From contig NC_037601.1 in assembly GCF_003073045.1 (NCBI RefSeq), positions 6,293,872 through 6,357,871 on the forward strand: 64,000 nucleotides of DNA, read 5' to 3'. The stretch is from Pomacea canaliculata. Lineage: Eukaryota > Mollusca > Gastropoda > Architaenioglossa > Ampullariidae. The position numbers were made by a program, and so were the translations under genes. Positions 37,701-49,700 of this stretch are shown here, in pieces (position 1 is the first letter of the stretch; every line of letters begins with the position of its first letter). The notes beneath the pieces were generated by a model that did no database searches, was not told where the DNA came from, and worked only from the letters and a program-made list of their open reading frames with translations.

Positions 37701-40700
37701 AACGTCCGGCTGCGAAACGCCGGTCGGCAAAACGTCCGACTCCGAAACGTCCAGCGGCGAAACGTCCTGTCGACAAAACGTCCGGCTCCGAAACGTCCGG
37801 CGGTGAAACGTCCGTCGGCAAAACGTCCGCACACGAGTCTTCTATAGAAAGTATAATATCTTATCAGTTTCATCATTTAATCTTATCTGGTCTATCTTGC
37901 ATAAGAATTATACCTCACTAATTGTTTATTAATTATTTATATCAGACTTATTATCACTTATTGGCTAACTTAACTATATGTTTTTATTTATTGTTCATTT
38001 AGAGTCCTGCTAGTATCAAATGTTATTTTTCACTTTCTTTGGCAGTAATGGTAAAAATGTGGCTGATGACACTGGGGAACAACACATGCATATGTGTATA
38101 TATATTTGAACTCATTCTTTCAGGCAGATGTAGCACCTTTAATGGCTTTCTTGCTAGGGTTACATTTTCCAGTAAATTCCGTTGTAAGTGCTCCATGTTT
38201 TCTTCTAATTTCATTATACCCTGATTATATTTTTTGAATTCCAAATGCAAATTCGTTTATGTAGATATGCCAATTTGTTATATGATTATATTGTTTGAGC
38301 ATCATAATAGCAAAATATATTTCTTGCCTTATCAAAAGTTCTTGCATTTAGAGACCATCAAGAGAAATCATCAAATATTTTGAACTATAATCATTTAAAA
38401 AACATAATCAGTTACATCGAGGTATAAATTTTCCTTTTAGATCATTCTTTATATATTATGGCCATTTTTATTTAAATGTATATATATCCTCTTTTCAGGG
38501 TATTCTGCCCTTGGGATATTTGAATGCCTCAGACTTTGAAAAGGCAGAGGGCTTATATGCTAATGCTCTCGAGATTCTGGGACAGTATCAGGTGGCCATA
38601 GTTTGCTGGTTACAATCCTTTACTTATTCCTATATATGCTTTAAGTTTGCAGTTTGAGAAAATTGCTTTTTGATAAAGGATTCATGATTATATTTAGTGA
38701 GCATTTGAGATCTAATGCTGATTTGAAGCCCATTAGAGACCTAAAGCCACTTGTGGCACTGATCAGAGTTCTGAGAAAGAAAGGGAGGGGGTACTGTGAT
38801 ATACTTTGTCTGAATGACAGCCAGAAAAATTGTAATAAGTAGAGAACTTTCAGACTTTCCAAATTTGTACAGCACAGAAAGAAGGGCAGGACCTATATAA
38901 TGGGTCTTATTATTTTTATTGAAGGAAGAGTGCAGAATTTTGGCAGTGAACAACTGGGAAATTTCATTGTTTCTACCCACTGAAATTTAAATCATAAGCA
39001 GGGATTTTAATTATAATATATTATGGTCTGGATCAGTGCCTGAATGAAAAACTAAGATGACCAATATATTTCAACAGGTTAAAAGGGCACAGGTGAAGGA
39101 GAGAACAATTTCAGCTACTTTTCGCCCATTTCAGTAAGCTTGTGTTTACAGTCCTTGTTATCCAAAATTAATCCAGTAAATTAAGGGTAACACTGCTCAA
39201 ACAAAATAATAATAATTGTAATACATGCATGACTTGTATAGTACATACTCACACTCGTAGGGGCATGCTCTTAGCACTTGAGACAAGAAATGAGACTGCA
39301 CACTAACTAAAAATTCTGATACATATAAGGGAGAGTGTTAAAGATAGTATTTTCACCTGGTGGTTGTAAAAAGAAATATTATATACAATTATAAAATAAA
39401 ATAATACCTTCTTTCAGACAACTTTGATATTTTTAATTTTGTAGAATTAGATTGTGTTGCATTTATGGATCTTAAATATAGAGTTATTTGCATCTGAAAA
39501 TTATGTTGTGTTTCAGAGAATTAACGCCATCTAAACAGGTGAGTTGCTGGCCAGAAAAATGAGAAAAATTCCTGACTTAATTTTTCAGTATAGAGTGGAT
39601 AGCTAAGTGGTTAGAACACTAGCATTTGAACTAAGAGGCACGCTGGTTTTATACTTGTGTAGTGCAGCAAACTTCCCCCACTTGACTCAGCTGTTGGGAA
39701 TGGGTACTATAGAGCACTAGGTTTAAGGTAAGGCAGTAAGAAGAGATGGGCACTGGCCTCGCATAAAGCTGACCCTCACAAAAGTGAGGTCTCTAACACT
39801 TCATTCTAAAATGACCTGAAAAAAGGTTAGGGAATGACCTTTATTTTGTCTTCAAAAAGAAAGTTTCAGACTTATTTTTGCATAATCCTTTATCTTTAAG
39901 AGATTTGTTTAAAAGGAAATGCATGATTCTCTACCATTGTATACTTGTGAAAAGAAAACCCCCACATATTAGCATCACCAATGACAGGAAAAAGAAACTT
40001 TGCCTGTAGATACTGAGCACTTGATTTACCAAAAATATCATTTCCATGATCAATAAACATGGTCAGCCATAGCTTATTTTTCATTCCAGGTTGAGTTGAC
40101 TCAGAACATCAGAAACCTCATAAAGAATGGATATTATCAAGACGCAGTAAGTACACATTACTCGTTGAATTATGCATGGAATAAGATTGTAATTAACATA
40201 CTTGGCACTAGAGATCACAAATAGATTTTTCTGTTTATTAATGATTCTTCGATCATTCAGAAAAAGAATGCCTTTAATTTTCCCTTTCACTGATGTTAAC
40301 AACAAATTGTGAAATATTTAAGTATAAATATTGTCATAAAAGTTTCTAAATTGTCAAAATAAGTTTTAATTTTAAAATGTGCAAATTAGCATATTCCATG
40401 TTTGATTTCTGCTTACTACATTGGCCCTTGTTTGAACATTTAGGTATTTTGTGCAGTGATATTTTAATGACATAGAGAAAATTACTAATGCGCACTTAGC
40501 TGCACCTTCACATTGACTATTCATTACAGATTGCTGAGAGTAGGTATGTGATTCAAACAGCATTGAAAGGTCTTCGATACTACCAAACATATGACAGGCT
40601 GTTTTTAGGGTAAGGCATGGCTAAATTTACTTTTAGATGGTAAATTTGATGATTGATACTTTCATACCTATGTCATATTGTGTTCCTCATTACCTCTGTG

Positions 40701-43700
40701 CATATCAAGTAATGTGAAAGTAAATAAAAACAGCAATGGATGTTATTTATCAATTAGATCTGTCAGAAATAAATATAGCAAGGCCAGCAGAGCAGCATAC
40801 ACTTGTGAGAATATGAACATCATCTCAGGTGTAATTTTTGTATGACTTGCAGTGTCCCATTAAATATAAAATGGAATATTAATTGTCTCATTAATACAGT
40901 GGGGGTTTAATGTATGAAGAATTTTGTATCCCTGCTTTTGGGCATAAGCAAGCGTCTATGCAATTATTTTAATGCTATAGTGTGGTTGTAACAAACTGTC
41001 ATAATGTGGTCATAACTATCATAAATCTGATTTATTGTGCATTATTGTGCGATATTCAAAACATAATGAATTATAAACTACAGGCAGTCCTCAACTTACC
41101 ACATTGTTCCGTTCCTACATTGCGTGATAAACTGAATTTCGCTGTAAGTCGGAACAGACGTACATACTGTATGTAAATAGCATACTGTAAGCACTTATCC
41201 TATCCTAACACCTATCCTAGCACAGCATTTATCAAAAGAAACATATAAAATATGTTTAATAATGAAATGAAACACAAAGTTCGCATTATTACATTTACGA
41301 CGCAAAACCGCTTATGTCGAAACAAGGCTTTATACAGTAAATGAAAGATGTGTCGTAACCATAAAACATGGGAACTCGGGGCTGACATAACCTGAGGACT
41401 GCCTGTATTATATTCTGCTTTGATGTGCAGTGGTACACCGTAATCAGAACATAATTGAAAGACAAGTGATAGTTTATGAATTCACTGCTTAATCTAATGC
41501 CTAAAGTGATACACTATTATAATTAATCCATATGATGATATATCATTATCCTGTTTCTATAGCATATGATAGTGCATTATCCTGTTCCTAATTGCACATG
41601 CATGCAACAATGGAAAATAAGATACATCACTGAAAAGTACCCATTCCCATATATAATAAATTTGTTCAGCTAATATTACACCAGAACACATACTCAAACA
41701 TATACCTCAAAGTATACTTATCTCCATTAGGTCAGTCAATGATGCTTGGATAGTTTAGATAATGTCACAAACTGACATGGAAGAATTCTTCATTTGCTGC
41801 ATACAACCTGCTGCCCTAGCCCTCTTATTAGCGAGGCTGGATGAGTCAGGAATTGTGCACAGTTTCTAAGAAGCTCTATGGGAGGGATGTAATCCTCCTT
41901 CTGTTAGAGCATATGGCATAGTTTTCTCATTAGAGTCATGCACAGTCCCTGAAGAACTAAAACAAATCACCAGGAAAATAATGTTTAATCATGAAGATTG
42001 GGGTGAAACAGACTACAGAGTCATTGATGTCAGTCAGTCAGACTGTGCTTTTCTCTTTAAAAGTATGTCTTCCACTGTGAAGATCATTACCTTTCTTCCA
42101 CATCCTCATCCTTTATGGCTTTTTCTCACTTAACTACTGTAGTCACTTCACAAAGTCCATTCACAACAAGCATTCTTTTTTTATGTGAAATGAAACATGA
42201 CAGAATTGATATTGATGCAACAAATGTACATTAATTATGCAATCTCACATTCAACTATCTAAGGCAAACCCTAATACTATCTACTGGGTATAACATTATT
42301 CCATTGCTGTAGCATATGTTGATATAGCTTTTTTTTTTAATTTTAGATTCAGCATTGTTGTAAGTTTTATTGGATGGATGGGCTATATACTTCATCTTTT
42401 GGTGACTGAACACACAGCAGTAGGATTGAAAAAAAGACAAGAAAAACCAGTGTATGGTACTTCTAGTTGTTCTGCCATCCATTTCATCTTTGCTGCCCTA
42501 GGAATTGCTGTTCTACTGCTTTTGTACAGTAAGTTTTTTCGTTCCTGTCTGGAATGCATATGTGCATGCATATTTTGTATGTGTTTGTGAAACGTATGCA
42601 TATGATTGATCATGTTGGGTCTATCAACAAGCACATGCTTGAGTACACACAGAGTCAGGGCTGGCGCTAGGCTGTGTTGCGCCCTAGCGAAAGAAAAATT
42701 CTGCCCCCCCCCCCCCCCCCACAACACACCTCACAAAACGTGAACCATGTTATATCATTTGTTTTGCAATTTATGTTGTCCTGGTCATGAAATTGATGCT
42801 TAAAACCTCACTTTTCTTGCTTTTTACTGTGCAAAACGAGTTATCAGTTCCTTCAGATTGAGTGCATTTGCCAAGTCATGCTCAATAGATATGGTGGCCA
42901 GCCCAGTCAGTCTCTCTTGCAACATTGTTGATCTCGTAGAGTTTTTCATCATCATCATCATCATTCCTTGCTACTCCTCGAGGAGCAGAGGGCCGCAACA
43001 ACACCTCGCCAGCGAACCCGAATTAATTTTAATTTTGAGAAACTCCGTTCTGCACTGGCAACAGAAATTGGAAGGGTCAATAAAATTCTGAGAGACACTA
43101 CAACATTCGGCACAATATCAAATAGCTTATGTTGGATTATGAATATTAAGACTTCTTTGGGGTTCATTTTAGGCTCGGGAAGTCTTCTAGCCACAACCTG
43201 TAATTCAGAACAGAGTTCCTCCACTTCAATGTCTTAATTTGCTGTCTCTGTGCTTTAGTGCCTTTGCCAACACCTCGCAAGATAGTAGAATGTCCTTCGT
43301 TGGTTTTTCAGAAATGCTTTGGATATCATAAAGAAATCCAAATAATGCACTGTGCTCCTGAATCTGTTTAAATCTGTCTTCAATGGACGCAGTTCAAACA
43401 AGAAAGCTGGAAGGTTTTATGGAGTGCACACTGATGGAGACAAGAAATCTGTAGCACCTTGCTCTGGTCTTATTTTGCTGTGTGGTCTAAAACTCAAGCT
43501 ATCATAGCTTCCAGCATCTAGACCACCCTGATAGCAGCTACTTTGTTCCCATCCAAAGTCACACCTCACAGGTGGGCGGGCAATGAGAGAGTCTGTCAAG
43601 AGAGAGTCTTCTGGACACTAACAATGCAAAGTTGTAAATCATGGTGTCAGGCCAGCTCCCCAAACAGTCCAGTGATCAACACTGCGTGGTGTCCAGCATA

Positions 43701-46700
43701 GGGTTTGTTGAAAACAAGAGAAGTATATAGACTGTAGGTCTTAGTACGCATTATCTCTTAATAACCAATTTAAAATATTCTGTCAATGGAGGAAAACAAC
43801 AAGCTATCCGTTCAAACTGTAGACAAACAGATGCACTCTTAGATAATAAAAACAAACATTACAATTTGACAACTAAATTAAGCGTAATACACCAATCGAA
43901 CAGAAATTTAATAATTAATAAGAAAGTTAAATATTCACGACCATGAGTCACAACAGTAAGTACAAGACTATAGGCCATCAGTGTCAGTAAGTAGATATGC
44001 TATAAACTTCAAATGGCTCTACCTTGATGTTTGTCTGCGAAAGACTTTAATACTCTTATTAACTAAGAACGCGTTCGTGACATTAGCTAAGTTCCTTGGG
44101 GTTGAAAGTTCGTAAGTGTAAACAATATTGAGTAACTGTTTAGTTGTCATAACCACAGAGAAACTCGCGTAGCAAACTCAAGTCAGTGTTGTTGTCCCTG
44201 ATATCAGCTGCAGTGTTTTCAATGCATAAGTGTGGAACCTCTTCAATAGTAAGATAGAAGAAAGAAAGGTGAGCTTGGTATTAGTGGAATGTGGTCCACT
44301 CCATCGTAGGGGTCCGCACTGACCAGGCCCCATCCACCAACCCGCCCCTCCGCTGTCTATCCCCCGCCCCCTCCGCCCTCTTCTCCCCCGCTGGTTAGCT
44401 GGTCACTTCAAGTGCGCCCTGTAATAATGGGTTTTCCTGTACTACATCACTACACGAACTGAAAAACTCGGTGGTGAAGTCAACCTACAAGCAGAGGAAC
44501 AGGTGTCCTGCTAATGTCATTCTGTGAAAAAGATCGTTTTCCCTAACACTTTTCATCACTTAAAAAGAAAAAGTAGGCCATTTTTGCGCCCCCCCCCTCC
44601 ATGACTGCGCCACCACCTTTGCCTTCCACCAACGCCCTTCCCCGCCCCTCTGCCGCCCAATCCGCCCTCTACCTCCCTGCTGGTTAGCTGTGGTCACTGC
44701 CACCCGCTTCACAACCGGTAATAGCGATGCGAACCGGGTGTCACTGCAAGTGCGCCCTGGATGATGGGATAATGGGGTTTTCCTGTCATACATGTACTGA
44801 GAAACTAGCGTGGTGGTCAGTCTACAAGCAGAGGAAAAGTGTCCTGCTAATATGATATTTTCCCCTAAAATTATTCATAAAAAAAAAAACAAAAACAAAA
44901 AAAAGCTGGCCATTTTTTCCGCCCCCCTCGGTCGCTGCGCCCTAGGCGATTGCCTAGTTCGCCTAATAGGTAGAACCGGGCCTGCACAGAGTATCCATTA
45001 ATATGCTGTTTTTTTATTAGATATAAAAGGAATTCATTTGCATTGATGTATGATGGATGATTAAAAGATTTCTTTTATCAAAAGATGCTTTTGCATTTGT
45101 TGGATTGTCTTGATGTAAATGTAACTTTAATTTCAGTTCAGTCTGTGTCCTGGACAAATTATTGTTATTGCTTGCTGCCTGTTGTCTTATGGATGAAGTT
45201 TACTGAAGGGTGAGTTAAAAAAAAAAAGAACTTTGTAGTTTGAAGGATCTATATAAAATAACTTATTTTTACCTACCTTTAATTTTGAAATAAAGATCCA
45301 AACTTCTGGATGGCAAAGGGTAATTATTTTAAATAATTTAGTGCAAATTAAAAAAACTATTCTTTTTCTAAAAGCAAAGGAGGAAAATAAGGAATAGTAA
45401 TGTCATCCATATTCATGTGTCAGATTGCAGAAACTTGGAAGTGAGCATGCACTCTGACCTTTTGCATGCATTTGTACATGTGCATGCATGAACATATATT
45501 GTCTACAACTGCTCTCTTGGAATATTGAGATGCAGTTTTTTAATAGCGTTTAAACAATTATGGTTACACATTATTTTTGTAGGTCAGAGGTTATCTTCAT
45601 AGCATTAAGGCAAACAGTCCAAGAATCCAGCTTCTTTCAGATATGCTGCACAGTGCTCCTCACTCTGGTGGGACTTGAAATTGTGGTGAGTTTTTGCCAG
45701 TGTACAGAGTACTAAGATAATCATGTACAGCTTCAGTTTGTGAGATGAATGCTTTTAAAAATTAAATTTATTTGAATTTGCCAAGTAAGCTAAGCATTAT
45801 TTTATGTATGGATGAGTTGCTGTTTGCTTTTGCTTGAACATTTCTGATTAGTTTGGGAGATGAAGACCTGGTTTACATTATGGAGTTATGATAGTGTAGC
45901 GGGAGCACTTGTTTAAGTAGTGGGTGCCGTTGGCAGTTCTTGTTTTGTGGATTCCAAGGTCGGATAAGTGTGGGTGTGTAGTTTACAGGAAAATAAAGAA
46001 CACAAGGCGAAGTATAGATTAGACAACGCACTCAAGAAACAAGAGTCATAATTTTAGCAAAAAATTCTCCTTGGGAAATTCTATCCTCTTCCCTGGAAAA
46101 CCAAAGAAGAACAGACTGATTTGGCGCTAGGGCCGCAGTCTTAGCCTGAGCAAGGAGAGCGCATCGGTCCTGATACAAGTAAATGGTGCCGTGGCCTGGA
46201 TCTTTTTCTGCTGAATGTGTTCAGTCCAGCTACAATATGCATGGTAACATTACAGGTAAAAATTGACAGGTGACATTATAGGTAAAAACTGACAGGTGAT
46301 TATGTGTGCAAAGCCCAAAATAGCCATTAAAATCACAGCATTTTATTGAGAGGTGATGATATGCACAAAATTACAGTGGGGTGTAGTACAGCTATTGAAA
46401 TCACGGTACATTTACATTTTTGACAGGTGATGAGTTTCTTTTACCGAGAATTGTTGTCTCTTGGTCTACTGGCCATGGCTTGCTGGATTTTCACTACACC
46501 TTTAGTGAGAACAGCCAAGGTGAGTGTTGGGAGATGTGAAAACAGAAAGATTACTTAATGATGATGATGTCAATTTGTAATGCGCAGGTATCCATTCAGA
46601 AGAATGCTCATTGCGCAGAAAAAACCCCAAAAACAAAAGAAGAAAAAATAAAGTGAACAAATATATAAAACACCAGGAAAGTAAAAAATATAGACAGAAG

Positions 46701-49700
46701 TGTTTCTTGGTAGTTTAAGACTGGTTTGAAAGAAACAGATGGTTTTTCAGTCTTTTGCGAAACGTGGTTGGTGAGGTGATGGTGGAGAGATTATGGAAAT
46801 AATACTGGTATATTGGTTTGACACCTCTGTTTATTAGAATTCTCACATTTTATTTTGCCATCCCCACTTTCCTTCACTTTCAGCTATATTGTTAGTCAAG
46901 CCTCCCTTTTATTTTAAGCAGCACAAAATACTCATTATCCATTTTGTGTGTAAAAATAATGCTGACTTGTTTCTGTCAAGAGGTATGTAAGTAGAATAAG
47001 TTTTTTCCCATCGACCTCTTTTAAAGCTTCATTTTCATATTTTATGTCTAGTGATTGAAAATTTGTATATTGTATATTTATTGAACATGTATTTACTTTG
47101 AATGTGCAGTTAACATCTTTTGGATGGATTGGCAGTTGTGTTTTGGTTTCAATCTTCCCATTACTGCCTGTAGTAGGAGGCAATGTAAATTACAACCTTG
47201 TGTAAGTAAATAGTTTTTGCCTTTTGATTTGTGTGTTTCCATTTACAGTTTTTTTTCCTTGTAGGATACAGTGTTCTTTGTGCAGTAGTCTTGTGCTTGT
47301 AAATTCAGGTGGCTCAGTTTCTACTACAGTGACATTTACTAATCTTGATAATGGGGCTAGAGGCATAGGCAAGTTTTCTCTTTTCTATTTGAGCTTTATA
47401 AATTCTGCTTTCTTTTTTGCTGAACAGGTTATCCTCTGCTTTAGTTGCATTTGTGGCTGGGGTCATCCTGATCTGGAGGTAAAGTTTAGATATTTTTCTG
47501 TTATTTTCAGTTATTTTTCTGTTCTTGGCCTCATTTTGACAAAAAAGGTTGTGTGTGTGTCTTCTTACCAATTATTGATATGTTTGCACCACAAATAATG
47601 CCAAATTTACTATTTAATGATCGTTATATTTTGTCAAGAAATGGTACAAATAATTATTAACACTGGTTTGAGGGCTTGTTGTATTGCAACAAATCAAGCA
47701 AAGAAGTGTGATAATATTTTCTCATATGATTTAGCTGTATTAGAATGAATGAGCTTGAGTGATGTTAAGTTTCATTTTCTGAATCTGTGAATGACACAAG
47801 TATGAAATGTGACAACAGAGAGAGAGTAGAGGTGGGGGAAGAGGTTTGTTGAGAAGAGGGCAAGGATTGTTGAGAACGAAAAGAGCAAGTGGCAAGTCGA
47901 GTTCTACCAGCAGTTTAAGAACTAGCCTTGGAGGCAAAAGGTTTTTTTTTTTAAAGTTTGCTCTGCTAGGTGATGGCTGCAGTAGGTATCACTGCCTACA
48001 ACCACATTTGAGTATTATCTTCCCTGTGCATATGTAGTAGGTGACTTGGCTACAAGATCACCATACATATCTTAACCACACAGAGAGCTAATATAATCTA
48101 AATTTAGAATTCTTTAATGTTAGAATCAACATATGGCATGATCAGAAGGTATACATTCTTCTCATGTATGATGTCATCTGAAAAAGATTTTGCTAAAAAC
48201 TAGTTGCTATGTTCAGGATTCACAATCACAGACAAAATGAAACCAGAGATAGGATCTCCATCATGGTGATGTGTGTACAGGTATGTTAGTTTTGCACAGA
48301 TGAATAATGAGCCCCTTAATTCTTTATACAAAAGAATCCTTTTTTTGAATGCTTATATTAAGTTCATTACAAGATACAAATATATCTCCAAACTTTCAGA
48401 GAACACATACTCGATTCACTGAATACAGTCTTTTAAACCTCAGCTTGTTAATTTTTTTGTCAGAAACTTTTTAACACCCTGTTGGAACATGCATTTGCTT
48501 GATCAACATGCAGTCCTATTGACTATATAGCCTGATGTGGATTTACGTTCCAACAGCGTGTTATAGGTTTGCCCTCTTTTTATGTCAGTATTTGAGGGCT
48601 TGCATGACACAAACAGAACAGGGTTATTTTCTGTGATTTTGGGAATTCATATTGTATAGCAAACTAAATCACATAATTAAAAAAATACTTAAGGGTAGCT
48701 TTTGCTTCTTGTAAATTACTAACTAGTGTAAATGGGCTTTTCATTTGTGTTTAAAGCATTTTTTATTATTAATTTCATTTGATTTTTACCATTTACTTGC
48801 CACAATTTTGTTAATTTTTCTTGCAGCTGATGCTTGTTGCTGTGGCAACCATTATTGTCAAGGTAACATCAGACAGTATTGCTGACAAATCAGGTTTACC
48901 TTTCATTATGCAGACAATGAGCTGGACAGTCCTAGGTATGTCAGATTCTACTACTGCCCGACAGTTTCTTAGTTTCATTGTATTTTTGTGTATACTATTG
49001 GCAGTTAATATTAGACGAACTTCTGTGGGCCATTTCTGTAGATGAGGAAAAGGTAATTATATAAAAAAGACTCAGGTGTCAAAGCAATTTTTATATCCTG
49101 GAAGTGTTTATTTCAGCTGTGTATAGAGGTTTTTAATTTTGCAGTTGTGTCACCATGTCTACCACTTCTGACCAACACAGGGTTGCAGCACAGGCTGATC
49201 AGCATTAGTTTAGCTTTTGTGGCTCCATACCTTTTGATGAGCATCACGTATCCTTTGGTCATTGAACCTCCCTGCTCCTCCCACACCACATAGCATATAT
49301 ACTCTCTTCCCATACCCCTTCTATCACCACAAACTTGGTACACAATTTATCACTAGAAATTTTAAAGTACCAGTGTACTAATCTGAATGGCTCCTTTTAA
49401 GATGTCCTTGACATAGAGTCAGCTATGAAGGTCTCTTCCTGCTATCACTGACTAGCCTTTTGTACTCCTGGCTCCAAGTGGAGTTCAAGATGTACAGGAA
49501 CCAGCAACAGGTATGAATATTGGTGGTCTAATACTTTTGTGTTTATAGATAAATTATCTTCTGCTTACATAGTCCTCACCATACACAGTATTTTTCTGTT
49601 GCTTCATTTTCTGCTTCTGCTTGTTGTTTTCATCATCATCTTGAGCATAAAGACCAAGCCCTTCTTTGGCTGTGTTTTTATGCTAAATTCCTATACTAAC

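Noticed and set aside
37148-37876. Arg/Gly/Pro-rich open frames on both strands
   Set aside because: They are translations of the 15-mer arrays in the foldback element arms, open in several frames because the unit length is divisible by three. Not genes.
45840-46400. Stretch with small tandem duplications ('gacaggtgacattataggta') before PIGN exon 19
   Set aside because: Only a two-copy duplication of about 27 bp was clear. No element borders, so not called.
48821-49045. Open frame running past PIGN exon 23 into the intron
   Set aside because: It is exon 23 read through its donor at 48936. The protein continues in exon 24 at 49145.
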